Assembly: GCA_031179305.1 (NCBI GenBank)
Contig: JAPSHX010000024.1
Span: forward strand, 1 to 36,780
DNA length: 36,780 nt
From: Paenarthrobacter sp.
Lineage (GTDB): Bacteria; Actinomycetota; Actinomycetes; Actinomycetales; Micrococcaceae
Direction of reading: 5' to 3'
Below, piece after piece: positions 8,661 through 16,869 of this stretch (positions within the stretch are counted from its first letter, which is position 1; every line of letters begins with the position of its first letter). The notes under the pieces were generated by a model. That model saw only the letters and a program-made list of their open reading frames with translations. It did no database searches and had not been told where the DNA came from. The translations under genes were made by a program, and so were the position numbers.

Positions 8661-8704
8661 GGCCAGTGAACTGTTCGACTCCTTTAGATGAACGTTAGTT
8701 GAAC
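8661..8704 (-). promoter_or_regulatory. PHO-box-like array of four 11-bp units
   Basis: Read on the minus strand, four consecutive 11-bp units start GTTCAACTAAC, GTTCATCTAAA, GGAGTCGAACA, GTTCACTGGCC; three of the four begin with GTTCA in exact 11-bp phase. This is the layout of the PhoP-binding PHO box known in Streptomyces. It lies 88 bp upstream of the phoU start and 59 bp upstream of senX3, so the response regulator RegX3 probably autoregulates this locus under phosphate limitation. Confidence 0.7.
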
Positions 8705-8763
8705 CGTCCGCGTTTGGTGCCGGATCTCTGCTTGCCCGTGTTTCCACAGCATAAGCTGGACAC

Positions 8764-10050
8764 GTGGATCCATTGCTCGTAGGTGTCGTCGCAGGCTTGG
8801 TTGGCCTGTCATTGGGCGTCTTTGGCATGCTCGCATTCAGGATCAGTGAGCGGCAACGCAGCATCGTGGACCTGGACGTTACTGAGCCCCTGCTTCCCGA
8901 GGGCGCAGCGGAAGTACTTGCCGTCGTCGGCCGCGCTTTTGTTGTAGTAGACGCGATCGACGGAGTGGTTCGCGCGAGTCCGGCAGCCTATGCCTACGGC
9001 CTGGTGCGTGGCCACACGGTGGTCCACAAGCAGCTCCTGGACATGACCGCAAAGGTCCGCCGGGACGGTGTGATCCTGGAGGAACAGTACGAACTCCCGC
9101 GTGGTCCGCTGGGCAAGGGCACCATTGTGGTCAAAGTACGGGCGGCCATGCTCGGTTGGGAATACATCGTGCTCCTGGCCGATGACCGCACTGAGATTAC
9201 CCGCACCGAGGAGATCCGAAACGACTTCGTGGCCAACGTGTCCCATGAACTCAAGACCCCGGTGGGCGCCATCTCGCTCCTGGCAGAGGCCCTGGAAGCA
9301 TCGCCGGATGACGAAGAAGCCGTGCGAAGGTTCGCCAAACGCATGCACAAGGAGTCCGGTCGGCTGGCAGCCCTGGTCCAGGACATCATTGAACTTTCCC
9401 GTTTGCAGGGCGCCAACGTTGCCCAGCAAGGCCACCCCGTGGACATCAATACGGTGATCACAGAAGCCGTGGACCGCTCGCAGCTGCCGGCCGAGAGCAA
9501 GAATATCCAGATCGTGGTCGGCGGGCACTCTGAGTCGCTGGTCTTCGGCGACCGCGACCTCCTGGTGACTGCCCTCCGCAACCTGATCGACAATGCCATC
9601 CGCTATTCACCGGAAAACACGCGGGTGGGTGTCGGCGTCCGGACACGGGAGGGCGTGGTGGCCATCTCTGTCACGGACCAAGGCGAAGGCCTGACGCCGG
9701 AGGACCAGGAGCGCGTGTTCGAGCGCTTCTACCGCGTCGACGCGGCACGATCCCGGCATACCGGTGGAACAGGCCTGGGGCTCAGCATCGTCAAGCACGT
9801 CGTGTCCAACCATGGCGGTGAAGTGACCGTGTGGTCCCAACCCGGCCAAGGATCCACCTTCACCATCCGCCTGCCCGAGATGGAAGGCCAGGACGACGAC
9901 GCCGGCCTTCCGGCTTCCGCTGCGGTTGCCTCTACCGAACTTCCGGCGGCTGCTGCCGCCGTCGAGCCTCATCACGCGATTCAACAACCCCATCACGTGA
10001 ATCATCAAGGGGGCGCCAGCGGCGCCCAAGAGCAAGGAGCCAGCGCTTGA
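8764..10050 (+). CDS. senX3: phosphate-sensing histidine kinase SenX3
   Basis: A 428-residue membrane sensor kinase partnered with RegX3. One N-terminal membrane segment lies at about 4-25, with a PAS-like domain at about 50-130. The H box is VANVSHELKTPVGA (H161), the N box LIDNAIRYSP, the G1 box VTDQGEGL and the G2 box GGTGLGLSI. The C-terminal about 55 residues are low complexity, Ala-rich and then His/Gln-rich (EPHHAIQQPHHVNHQ), which is not part of the kinase core. The GTG start at 8764 has only a weak ribosome site. The stop overlaps the regX3 start by 4 nt (TTGA). Confidence 0.93.
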   Translation: MDPLLVGVVAGLVGLSLGVFGMLAFRISERQRSIVDLDVTEPLLPEGAAEVLAVVGRAFVVVDAIDGVVRASPAAYAYGLVRGHTVVHKQLLDMTAKVRRDGVILEEQYELPRGPLGKGTIVVKVRAAMLGWEYIVLLADDRTEITRTEEIRNDFVANVSHELKTPVGAISLLAEALEASPDDEEAVRRFAKRMHKESGRLAALVQDIIELSRLQGANVAQQGHPVDINTVITEAVDRSQLPAESKNIQIVVGGHSESLVFGDRDLLVTALRNLIDNAIRYSPENTRVGVGVRTREGVVAISVTDQGEGLTPEDQERVFERFYRVDAARSRHTGGTGLGLSIVKHVVSNHGGEVTVWSQPGQGSTFTIRLPEMEGQDDDAGLPASAAVASTELPAAAAAVEPHHAIQQPHHVNHQGGASGAQEQGASA

Positions 10051-10727
10051 GCCGGATTTTGATAGTGGAGGACGAAGAGTCCTTCAGCGACCCCCTGTCC
10101 TATCTCCTGGGCAAAGAGGGTTTTGACGTCGAGGTAGTGGACAACGGCAGCGACGCCTTGGTGGAATTCGACCGGAACGGTGCCGACCTGGTTCTCCTGG
10201 ACCTGCAGTTGCCGGGAACCCCGGGCACGGAAGTGTGCCGACAACTTCGCCAGCGCTCCAGCGTCCCCGTCATCATGCTGACGGCCAAGGACTCGGAAAT
10301 CGACAAGGTTGTTGGCTTGGAGCTTGGCGCCGATGACTACGTCACCAAGCCCTATTCCTCCCGGGAGCTCGTTGCCCGCGTCCGTGCGGTGCTGCGCCGG
10401 CAGGGTGAGCCGGAGGAACTCATTACGTCCACAGTGCAGGCCGGTCCTGTCCGCATGGACATCGAACGACACGTGGTGAGTGTCAACGGGGAGCAAGTTT
10501 CGCTGCCGCTCAAGGAGTTCGAGCTGCTGGAGATGCTGCTGCGCAACTCAGGCCGGGTACTGACCCGCGGCCAGTTGATCGACCGTGTGTGGGGTTCCGA
10601 CTACGTGGGGGACACCAAGACGCTCGATGTGCATGTGAAGCGGCTTCGTAGCAAGATCGAGCCGGATCCTTCCGCGCCGCGTTACCTGGTCACGGTGCGC
10701 GGTCTGGGTTACAAGTTCGAGCCGTAA
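10047..10727 (+). CDS. regX3: OmpR-family response regulator RegX3
   Basis: A 226-residue response regulator that activates phosphate-starvation genes. The receiver domain (about 1-120) has the acidic pocket VEDEE (8-11), phospho-acceptor D52 in LLDLQLPG and K101 in YVTKPYS. The C-terminal winged-helix domain (about 130-226) contains LKEFELLEMLLRNSGRVLTR and VHVKRLRSKIEPDP. Translation starts at TTG (10047), which overlaps the senX3 stop; AAGGAG at 10034-10039 with 7-nt spacing supports this rare start. A 7-bp GC hairpin (10011-10027) lies just before the ribosome site. Confidence 0.95.
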   Translation: MSRILIVEDEESFSDPLSYLLGKEGFDVEVVDNGSDALVEFDRNGADLVLLDLQLPGTPGTEVCRQLRQRSSVPVIMLTAKDSEIDKVVGLELGADDYVTKPYSSRELVARVRAVLRRQGEPEELITSTVQAGPVRMDIERHVVSVNGEQVSLPLKEFELLEMLLRNSGRVLTRGQLIDRVWGSDYVGDTKTLDVHVKRLRSKIEPDPSAPRYLVTVRGLGYKFEP

Positions 10728-10747
10728 AGCATCTCCCGCCGGCGACG

Positions 10748-10839
10748 CGCATATTCGTTGGCGCCACGTAGAGCGGTTGGCGCCACCCGGATTCCGGTGT
10801 CGCCAGTCCGATAGGGTGGCACTGGTGAATAGGGGTGTC
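10748..10839. repeat. degenerate tandem repeat array (about 19-bp units)
   Basis: Five adjoining units of 20, 19, 19, 17 and 17 bp occupy this gap. The first three end in GGCGCCAC, GGCGCCAC and TGTCGCCA; the last two carry GGTGGCAC and GGGGTGTC. Related units appear at 12345-12398 and 16870-16945. No coding potential is evident. Confidence 0.4.
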
Positions 10840-10861
10840 TGCAGCGGCAACCATATACAAC

Positions 10862-10897
10862 AAGGAAGGGTCCCGCCTCTCGGTGGGACCCTTCCTT
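10862..10897. terminator. bidirectional terminator between regX3 and lipoprotein gene
   Basis: A 16-bp stem, AAGGAAGGGTCCCGCC / GGTGGGACCCTTCCTT, with one G-T pair and loop TCTC. It sits between the convergent ends of regX3 (10727) and the minus-strand lipoprotein (10926). Confidence 0.85.
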
Positions 10898-10925
10898 TGC
10901 TGTAAACCTTGGAGCGTGCTGACCG

Positions 10926-11477
10926 CTAGTGGCCGGCGGCCGGAGCCTCTGAAGACGTAGCCGTGGACGTCGGCGTTGCCGTCGGGGTTGGCGTGGTCGG
11001 CAGGTACTTGGTGTACTCGGGCAGAGTGCCGTCAAGCACAGGGACGTTGACAGTTGCGGAATCGGAACCGCTGCGGATGGTGATGGGAACCAAGCCACCG
11101 GGGATGACACCCGCGGTGCTGAGGATCGCCGCATCCGCGGTGTCGGTAAGGAAAGTCTCCCCGTTGGCCTTGACCGGGATTTCAGTCTGGGCGCCGTTGG
11201 CACCACTCATGGTGAGGGTGGCGTCCGTGGCGGAGGTGTTGAAGACCGCGCCGATAACACGGCCGGGCTCGTTCTCGCCCGAGGCAACAATCAGGATGTT
11301 GCGCAACTGCAGGGGACCGAGATCAGCCTTGATCCCGTCCGATGCCGAGTACTGGTGGGTAGTCTGCTGGGCGTTGACGAATCCGCAGCCGGTGACGGAC
11401 AGAAGACCGACGCCGATTGCAGCCGCCGCAATTGCCAGCTTGCCGCGCTGGACAGGGTTCATCGCAGTATTGCGCAC
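10926..11477 (-). CDS. Thr/Pro-tailed lipoprotein of unknown function
   Basis: A 183-residue predicted exported lipoprotein, function unknown. A hydrophobic signal (about 14-30) ends in the lipobox SVTGC (C31). The body (40-150) looks like a beta-rich extracellular domain with LRNILIVASGENEPGRVIGAVFN near its start. The last 30 residues are a low-complexity Thr/Pro/Ala tail (TPTPTATPTSTATSS). Similar proteins are common beside phosphate-regulation and carD genes in Micrococcaceae, from general knowledge. The GTG at 11477 has AGGAG 8 nt upstream; an ATG five codons later lacks a properly placed ribosome site. Confidence 0.8.
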   Translation of the reverse strand: MRNTAMNPVQRGKLAIAAAAIGVGLLSVTGCGFVNAQQTTHQYSASDGIKADLGPLQLRNILIVASGENEPGRVIGAVFNTSATDATLTMSGANGAQTEIPVKANGETFLTDTADAAILSTAGVIPGGLVPITIRSGSDSATVNVPVLDGTLPEYTKYLPTTPTPTATPTSTATSSEAPAAGH

Positions 11478-11517
11478 GACACCTACTCCTCAAGAGTCAT
11501 TGGAACACTTTTCAGCC

Positions 11518-11563
11518 ATAGCCTATCGGCAAACCCCCCGAAATATGGATTCGGGAAGGCTAT
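11518..11563. repeat. nested inverted repeat between lipoprotein gene and carD
   Basis: Outer arms ATAGCCT (11518-11524) and AGGCTAT (11557-11563) enclose inner arms CCCGAA (11537-11542) and TTCGGG (11550-11555). The structure is 41 bp upstream of the minus-strand lipoprotein start and 193 bp before carD. It could be an operator or an RNA structure. The rest of the 278-bp gap (11478-11755) holds a 7-bp inverted repeat (11655-11661 / 11686-11692) and an extended -10-like TGATAGACT (11721-11729). Confidence 0.35.
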
Positions 11564-11720
11564 GTGGCGCCGTCAACGGAGGAGATCTTGATCGCACGTT
11601 GCTTGCTCGAAGCATCTTTCCGGGAATACGTCAAGACCTTGGAGGAAGTCGTTTAGGGCCTCATTCCCTTTATTGGCGCGGCAGAAGGCCCTGTTCGATG
11701 CCAGTCGTATGCCTTAATCG

Positions 11721-11729
11721 TGATAGACT
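11721..11729 (+). promoter_or_regulatory. candidate extended -10 of carD
   Basis: TGATAGACT fits the TGN-TANNNT extended -10 form and lies 27 bp before the carD ATG. No good -35 hexamer is visible at normal spacing, so the call is tentative. Confidence 0.3.
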
Positions 11730-11755
11730 AATCTGCGGGAAAGGGGAAAGTCCAC

Positions 11756-12238
11756 ATGGTTTTTGAGGTCGGCGAGACAGTAGTTTACCCTCACCACGGT
11801 GCAGCAAAAATTGAGGAAATCAAGATGCGCACCATCAAGGGCGAAGAGAAGATGTATCTCAAGCTCAAGGTGGCTCAGGGTGATCTGACCATTGAAGTTC
11901 CAGCAGAGAATGTTGACCTTGTTGGGGTCCGGGACGTAGTGGGCAAAGAAGGCTTGGAGCACGTGTTTGACGTTCTCCGCGCCGAGTTCACTGAAGAGCC
12001 TACCAACTGGTCACGTCGTTACAAGGCGAACCTGGAGAAGCTTGCTTCAGGCGATGTCATCAAGGTGGCAGAGGTCGTTCGCGATCTTTGGCGTCGTGAT
12101 CACGATCGCGGCCTTTCCGCAGGTGAGAAGCGGATGCTGGCCAAGGCGCGGCAGATTCTGATTTCAGAACTGGCCTTGGCTGAGAAGACAGACGAAGAGA
12201 AGGCTGCAAGCGTTCTTGACGAGGTCTTGGCTTCCTAA
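11756..12238 (+). CDS. carD: CarD-family RNA polymerase-binding transcription regulator
   Basis: A 160-residue essential-type actinobacterial regulator that binds the RNA polymerase beta subunit and stabilises open complexes, notably at rRNA promoters. The N-terminal Tudor-like domain (1-60) includes [20 protein letters not shown]. The helical DNA-binding domain (about 65-160) contains [13 protein letters not shown] with W85, the conserved tryptophan that wedges into the upstream edge of the bubble. Length and sequence match mycobacterial CarD closely. The ATG at 11756 follows an AAAGGGGAAAG purine run. A strong intrinsic terminator follows, so carD is separate from ispD here. Confidence 0.96.
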   Translation: MVFEVGETVVYPHHGAAKIEEIKMRTIKGEEKMYLKLKVAQGDLTIEVPAENVDLVGVRDVVGKEGLEHVFDVLRAEFTEEPTNWSRRYKANLEKLASGDVIKVAEVVRDLWRRDHDRGLSAGEKRMLAKARQILISELALAEKTDEEKAASVLDEVLAS

Positions 12239-12246
12239 GAATTGAG

Positions 12247-12281
12247 CCCGGTGGTGCGGAAGCGCCGCCGGGTTTCTTTTT
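12247..12281 (+). terminator. intrinsic terminator of carD
   Basis: The stem CCCGGTGGTGC / GCGCCGCCGGG (two G-T pairs), loop GGAA, is followed by TTTCTTTTT. A textbook rho-independent terminator 8 nt after the carD stop. Confidence 0.92.
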
Positions 12282-12328
12282 GCCACAAAGCAGGAGCGTG
12301 GCCTCGCTGGATGTATCCCTGGTGCATT

Positions 12329-12398
12329 GTGGCGGCCGGGGACACTCATATTCGTCCCCGCCACAGCAACGGGCCGCCGCCACCCCAATCTGCGTGTC
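12329..12398. repeat. repeat/hairpin element between carD and ispD
   Basis: Arms GTGGCGGCCGGGGAC (12329-12343) and GTCCCCGCCAC (12354-12364) form a hairpin with a 4-nt bulge around loop ACTCATATTC. The unit at 12345-12364 matches the one at 10748-10767 in 16 of 20 bases, and two further weaker units follow in the same spacing (19 and 15 bp). The remaining gap up to ispD (12399-12505) shows no gene. Confidence 0.4.
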
Positions 12399-12505
12399 TT
12401 GGGCCCGTTTTCTGGGCGTAGAGGAATATGCGTGTCGTAGCCACAACAGCGCGGAACTACCCGGAATGTGGGTAATCCATGCACATTCCGCATAATCTTG
12501 GGCGC

Positions 12506-13288
12506 ATGAGTATTCCTTCCAAGCGCGCCGTTACGGCCGTGATCGTGGTTGCTGCCGGCTCCGGTGAACGCCTCGGCTACGGCATGCCCAAAGCCCAGGT
12601 TCCGCTGGGCGGCGAAACCATCCTGATGCATGCCCTCCGGGGTGTGGTTGCGTCTGATGTCGCGCGCCAGATTTGCGTCGCCGTGCCCAAGGGGGACACT
12701 GCGCTGCGCGAATCAATCTCCGAGTTCACCATTGACCTGGTGGACGGCGGACCCGAAATTTCAGTTGTCGACGGCGGTTCCTCCCGCGCGGATTCTGTCC
12801 GCGCCGCCATGGCTGCCTTGGAGGACGGAACCGAACTGGTACTGGTCCACGACGCCGCACGTGCCCTGACTCCGGAACGGGTTTTCCAGCGCGTCTCTGA
12901 CGCTTTGGCTTCCGGCGCGAAGGCCGTTATTCCCACCATGCCTGTGGTGGACACCATCAAGACCGTTGCCGAAACGAACGGCTCTGACTCCTCCATCGCC
13001 CCGGAGGTGGTCACTGGAACGGCTCCGCGCGAGCAGCTCCGTGCCGTGCAGACCCCGCAAGGTTTCGAACTGGCTGTGCTACGAAAAGCCCACGAAGCCG
13101 CTGGACTTTTCGACGACAAGCAGTCCGCAACTGTCACCGACGACGCCATGCTGGTGGAGCTCCTCGGGGTTCCGGTCCACGCTGTCCGCGGGGCCAGCCA
13201 GTCGCTGAAGATCACCACGCCCTTGGACCTGATCATTGCCGAGGGATTGCTGGAAGGCCCGCTGGGAATCCGTTGGGTGGAAGGCTGA
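12506..13288 (+). CDS. ispD: 2-C-methyl-D-erythritol 4-phosphate cytidylyltransferase
   Basis: A 260-residue MEP-pathway enzyme joining CTP and MEP to give CDP-ME for isoprenoid synthesis. The nucleotide-binding motif [11 protein letters not shown] with R22 and MPKAQ with K29 is at the N-terminus. [26 protein letters not shown] and VTDDAMLVE are family motifs in the right order. The ATG at 12506 is preferred over one nine codons upstream because the core begins shortly after it; there is no clear ribosome site, and CATAAT at 12491-12496 could be a -10 giving a nearly leaderless message. The stop overlaps the ispF start by one base. Confidence 0.94.
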   Translation: MSIPSKRAVTAVIVVAAGSGERLGYGMPKAQVPLGGETILMHALRGVVASDVARQICVAVPKGDTALRESISEFTIDLVDGGPEISVVDGGSSRADSVRAAMAALEDGTELVLVHDAARALTPERVFQRVSDALASGAKAVIPTMPVVDTIKTVAETNGSDSSIAPEVVTGTAPREQLRAVQTPQGFELAVLRKAHEAAGLFDDKQSATVTDDAMLVELLGVPVHAVRGASQSLKITTPLDLIIAEGLLEGPLGIRWVEG

Positions 13289-13845
13289 TGGCACCGAACC
13301 AAAACGTGATGCTTCCCCGCACCGGCGTCGGCATAGATGTCCACGCCTTTGCCCCCGAAAATGACCCACAGCCACTGTGGTTGGGTGGGCTCTTCTGGGA
13401 AGGCGAACAGGGGCTTTCAGGGCATTCCGACGGCGATTGCGTAGCTCACGCCGCTGCCGACGCACTCTTTTCCGCATGCGGCATCGGTGACCTCGGCACC
13501 CACTTCGGCACTGACCGCCCCGAGTTCGCAGGAGCCTCCGGGGTGAAGCTCCTTGGTGAAGCGGCACGCATTGTGCGCTCGGCAGGATTCGAGATCGGCA
13601 ACGTCGCAGTGCAGTTCGTGGCCAACCGTCCCAAGTTTGGTCCGCGCCGGGAAGAATCCCAGCGGGTCTTGAGCGAAGCTGCCGGCGCACCGATCAGTGT
13701 CACGGCAACCACCAGTGACGGCCTCGGATTCACCGGCCGCGGCGAAGGTATCTCCGCTGTTGCCACAGCGTTGGTATACCCGGTCTCGGGACACCAAGCG
13801 ACGGCAACCGAGCCCGGTCCCGCGAAAGGTGCGCCACATGGTTAA
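13288..13845 (+). CDS. ispF: 2-C-methyl-D-erythritol 2,4-cyclodiphosphate synthase
   Basis: A 185-residue MEP-pathway enzyme that cyclises CDP-ME 2-phosphate. Metal ligands are D17 and H19 in GIDVHAF and H54 following [23 protein letters not shown] near residue 135-151 is the CDP-binding and trimer motif. The about 20 C-terminal residues ([17 protein letters not shown]) extend past the catalytic core. It starts at ATG 13288, overlapping the ispD stop by one base, and overlaps the next lipoprotein gene by 8 nt, indicating a coupled operon. Confidence 0.94.
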   Translation: MAPNQNVMLPRTGVGIDVHAFAPENDPQPLWLGGLFWEGEQGLSGHSDGDCVAHAAADALFSACGIGDLGTHFGTDRPEFAGASGVKLLGEAARIVRSAGFEIGNVAVQFVANRPKFGPRREESQRVLSEAAGAPISVTATTSDGLGFTGRGEGISAVATALVYPVSGHQATATEPGPAKGAPHG

Positions 13846-14191
13846 GCCAAGTACCGGCGTCGTGCGTTCCGCTGTGTTGTCCGCAGGCTTGGCGGTATCG
13901 CTCCTGCTGAGCGGCTGTGGCGGGACCCAAACCTTGGACGTTGCAGCCAGCTGCGAATTCCTGAACAACGACACCTTCAAGCCCGACGGCCATCAGCAGC
14001 AGCAGTCCAAGCAAATCGCTGAGCACTACCACGAGATCGCGGGCAAGCTTGCTCCGGAGATCGGAAACCCCATCAAGGAAATGGCTGCGATCATGGACGA
14101 AGCGGCGTCGTCGTCCCTCGGCGCGGCCACCCAGGACCAGCAGGAGAAGCTCAAGGTGCAGTTCAACAAGATCGGCGAATACTGCAAGTAG
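13838..14191 (+). CDS. small lipoprotein of unknown function
   Basis: A 117-residue predicted exported lipoprotein. The signal has a hydrophobic core and lipobox LLSGC (C27). The mature part is helical and charged (residues 48-105) with Gln-rich patches ([16 protein letters not shown]) and two further cysteines, C39 and C116, that could form a disulfide. No family recognised. It overlaps ispF by 8 nt and is 35 nt before cysS, so it sits inside the ispD-ispF-cysS cluster without an obvious link to it. Confidence 0.75.
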   Translation: MVKPSTGVVRSAVLSAGLAVSLLLSGCGGTQTLDVAASCEFLNNDTFKPDGHQQQQSKQIAEHYHEIAGKLAPEIGNPIKEMAAIMDEAASSSLGAATQDQQEKLKVQFNKIGEYCK

Positions 14192-14226
14192 GCAGCTCAC
14201 GCCGCGTCATCGGCTAATCTGGAGCG

Positions 14227-15681
14227 GTGACCCTGCGCTTCTATGACACCGCCTCCGCCGAAGTCCGCGACTTCGTTCCCCTCGAAGACGGCAAGGCCAG
14301 CGTGTACTACTGCGGGGCCACCGTCCAAGGAATGCCGCACGTGGGCCACGTCAGGTCGGCCATCGCCTTCGACCAACTGACCCGCTGGCTCGAATTCCGC
14401 GGCCTCCGGGTTACGGTGGTGCGCAACGTCACGGACATCGACGACAAGATCCTGGCCAAGTCCGCGCAGTCGTTTGGTCCGGACTGGGATGCTGAACCGT
14501 CGGCGCGCCAAGCCGAAGAGTGGTGGGCCCTTGCGTACCGCTACGAGCAGGAGTTCGAGAACGCCTACGAATCCCTCGGCGTCCAACGGCCCACTTACGA
14601 ACCCCGCGCCACCGGCCACATTCCGGAAATGCACGCGCTCATCCAGCGCCTCATCGACCGCGGCCATGCCTACCCCGCGCTGGACGATTCCGGCGACGTC
14701 TACTTCGACGTCCGTTCCTGGAGCAAGTACGGCTCGCTGACGCGGCAGAATATTGATGACATGCAGGGAGCGCCCGACGCCGACCCCCGTGGCAAGCGCG
14801 ACCCTCGCGACTTCGCGCTGTGGAAGGGTTTCAAAGACGGCGAACCCGTCACCGCAAAGTGGGAGTCCCCTTGGGGTGCCGGCCGTCCCGGTTGGCACCT
14901 CGAGTGCTCAGCCATGGTCACCAAATATCTTGGGCCGCGGTTTGACATTCACGGTGGAGGTCTGGACCTTCGCTTCCCGCACCACGAGAACGAAATGGCC
15001 CAGTCCCAGGCCGCCGGTGACGAGTTCGCCAACTTCTGGATGCACAACGGCATGGTCACTTACGAGGGCGAAAAGATGTCCAAGTCCATCGGTAACACCG
15101 TGAGCCCGGCCGAGATGCTGGAGCTCGCCTCACCGCGCGTGGTTCGGTATTACCTCGGTCAGGCACACTACCGCTCCATCCTGGATTACCGGCCCACGTC
15201 GCTGCAGGAGGCCACAGCAGCCGTCGAGCGCATTGACGGTTTCATCCACAAGGCATCCGCCAAGGTGGGTACGGACGCCTCGGACGTTTCCCCGCAGGCC
15301 AACATGCCCGCTGCTTTCATCGCGGCCATGGATGACGACCTTAACGTGCCCCAGGCCCTCGGCGTGCTGCACGAAACCGTGCGGGCGGGAAATACGGCAC
15401 TGGCCTCCGGCGACTTGGAGAGTGCGAAAACCGCTCTGTACAGCGTGCTCTCCATGACCGAAGTCCTTGGCCTGGATTCGGTGAAACGTCCGGAAGCTGT
15501 ACAAGGGCGCGAGCATGCCGCCCTGGAAGTGCTGATCGAAGCTCAACTCGAAGCCCGTGCCGCTGCCAGGGCCAACAAGGACTGGGCAGCATCCGATGCT
15601 ATCCGTGACACACTCGCCGCGGCCGGCGTCGTCGTCGAAGATGGTGCGGATGGCGCCAGCTGGAGCCTCAAACGCGACTGA
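14227..15681 (+). CDS. cysS: cysteinyl-tRNA synthetase
   Basis: A 484-residue class I aminoacyl-tRNA synthetase that charges tRNA-Cys. C29 in [18 protein letters not shown] is the first zinc ligand, and HVGH (38-41) is the HIGH motif. NVTDIDDKI and GWHLECSAM with [12 protein letters not shown] give the other zinc-site residues. The KMSKS loop is 283-287. The C-terminal helical domain covers about 370-484. The GTG at 14227 has GGAG 5 nt before it. The ispD-ispF-cysS-rlmB order is conserved in actinobacteria. Confidence 0.96.
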   Translation: MTLRFYDTASAEVRDFVPLEDGKASVYYCGATVQGMPHVGHVRSAIAFDQLTRWLEFRGLRVTVVRNVTDIDDKILAKSAQSFGPDWDAEPSARQAEEWWALAYRYEQEFENAYESLGVQRPTYEPRATGHIPEMHALIQRLIDRGHAYPALDDSGDVYFDVRSWSKYGSLTRQNIDDMQGAPDADPRGKRDPRDFALWKGFKDGEPVTAKWESPWGAGRPGWHLECSAMVTKYLGPRFDIHGGGLDLRFPHHENEMAQSQAAGDEFANFWMHNGMVTYEGEKMSKSIGNTVSPAEMLELASPRVVRYYLGQAHYRSILDYRPTSLQEATAAVERIDGFIHKASAKVGTDASDVSPQANMPAAFIAAMDDDLNVPQALGVLHETVRAGNTALASGDLESAKTALYSVLSMTEVLGLDSVKRPEAVQGREHAALEVLIEAQLEARAAARANKDWAASDAIRDTLAAAGVVVEDGADGASWSLKRD

Positions 15682-15761
15682 CAAACCGGCGCGGCGGCCG
15701 AATTGCATCGGGTCAGTAGACTTGATTCCAGACTTACTCACAAAATCAAGGATGGAATCTC

Positions 15762-16754
15762 ATGGCCAATAATGGTCGCCGGTCGGTCAAGCAGAAGAAG
15801 GGCCCCACCACCGGAACCGGTGGCCACGGCCGCAAGGCCCTGGAGGGTAAGGGTCCCACGCCCAAGGCGGAGGAACGCACTTACCACAAGGCATACAAGA
15901 ACAAGCAGCTGGCTGAGCGCTCCGCTGCCAAGCGCGGAACGGGCACCCGTCCCGGTGGCGCCGGCGCGCGCTCGGGCCCCAAGGGCCGTGCCACTGAAGA
16001 ACTGGTGACGGGCCGTAACTCGGTGGTCGAAGCGCTCCGCGCCGGCATCCCGGCCAAGGCCCTGCACGTCGCCATCCGCATTGAGATGGACGACCGCGTC
16101 AAGGAATCCCTCAAACTCGCGGCTGAGCGCGGCATCCCGCTGCTCGAAACCGGCAAGGCTGAGCTGGACCGCATGACAGAGGACGCCGTCCACCAGGGCC
16201 TCGTTCTGCAGATCCCGCCGTACGAATACGAGGATGCTTACGACCTCGCCGAGGAAACCCTCGCCAAGTGGAAGAAGGGGCACATCTCCAACGCCCCCAT
16301 CTTCGTCGCGCTGGACGGCATCACCGACCCCCGCAACCTCGGCGCGATCATCCGCTCCGTATCCGCCTTCAGCGGCCACGGCGTCATCGTGCCCGAGCGT
16401 CGTTCCGTCGGTGTCACTGCGTCCGCTTGGAAGACCAGTGCCGGCGCCGCCGTGCGCGTCCCGGTTGCCCGTGCTGCGAACCTCAACAACGCGCTCAAGC
16501 AGTTCAAGAACATGGGCATCTACGTCCTTGGCTTGGACGGCGACGGCGACGTCTCGCTGCCCGACCTCACCGTTGCAACGGAACCCGTGTGTATTGTGGT
16601 CGGTTCCGAAGGCAAGGGCCTCAGCAGGCTGGTCCGCGAGAACTGCGACCAGATCGTCTCGATCCCGATCGACTCTGCCATGGAGTCGCTCAATGCATCC
16701 ATGGCCGTCGGAATCTCGCTGTACGAAGTGTCGAGGCAGCGCGCCGCTAAGTAA
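15762..16754 (+). CDS. rlmB: 23S rRNA 2'-O-ribose methyltransferase (RlmB/TrmH family)
   Basis: A 330-residue SPOUT methyltransferase predicted to methylate G2251 in 23S rRNA. The first about 80 residues are a basic, disordered Lys/Gly-rich extension common in actinobacterial RlmB. The substrate-binding domain (about 83-165) starts ELVTGRNSVVEALRAG. The knotted catalytic domain has LDGITDPRNLGAIIRS, VVGSEGKGLSRLVRENCD and IPIDSAMESLNASMAVGI, the three SpoU motifs. The ATG at 15762 follows AAGGATGG. A long inverted repeat (16764-16842) follows the stop. Confidence 0.94.
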   Translation: MANNGRRSVKQKKGPTTGTGGHGRKALEGKGPTPKAEERTYHKAYKNKQLAERSAAKRGTGTRPGGAGARSGPKGRATEELVTGRNSVVEALRAGIPAKALHVAIRIEMDDRVKESLKLAAERGIPLLETGKAELDRMTEDAVHQGLVLQIPPYEYEDAYDLAEETLAKWKKGHISNAPIFVALDGITDPRNLGAIIRSVSAFSGHGVIVPERRSVGVTASAWKTSAGAAVRVPVARAANLNNALKQFKNMGIYVLGLDGDGDVSLPDLTVATEPVCIVVGSEGKGLSRLVRENCDQIVSIPIDSAMESLNASMAVGISLYEVSRQRAAK

Positions 16755-16763
16755 TCCTTGGTG

Positions 16764-16842
16764 AGGCGGCGTGGCCGTCATCCTCCGCGTGCTGCTCCTT
16801 CGTCGCTTTGACGCACGCTTCCGGATGACGGCCACGCCGCCT
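16764..16842. terminator. long inverted repeat, probable bidirectional terminator
   Basis: Perfect 20-bp arms AGGCGGCGTGGCCGTCATCC (16764-16783) and its reverse complement (16823-16842) flank a 39-nt spacer that has its own 6-bp stem GCGTGC / GCACGC (16787-16792 / 16813-16818). It lies between convergent rlmB and the amidase gene. The large spacer is unusual for a simple terminator. Confidence 0.65.
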
Positions 16843-16869
16843 TTCGCTGCCGGTTTTCTTTTGGGCTAC

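Noticed and set aside
8574..8864. N-terminal extension of PhoU
   Set aside because: It would read through the PHO box and the senX3 start; PhoU homology and a good ribosome site begin at 8573.
10748..10839. CRISPR-like interpretation of the tandem units
   Set aside because: Units adjoin without unique spacers, are too short and too variable, and no cas genes are present.
15738..16835. 365-codon open frame antisense to rlmB
   Set aside because: Shadow of rlmB, running through the long inverted repeat; no recognisable protein features.
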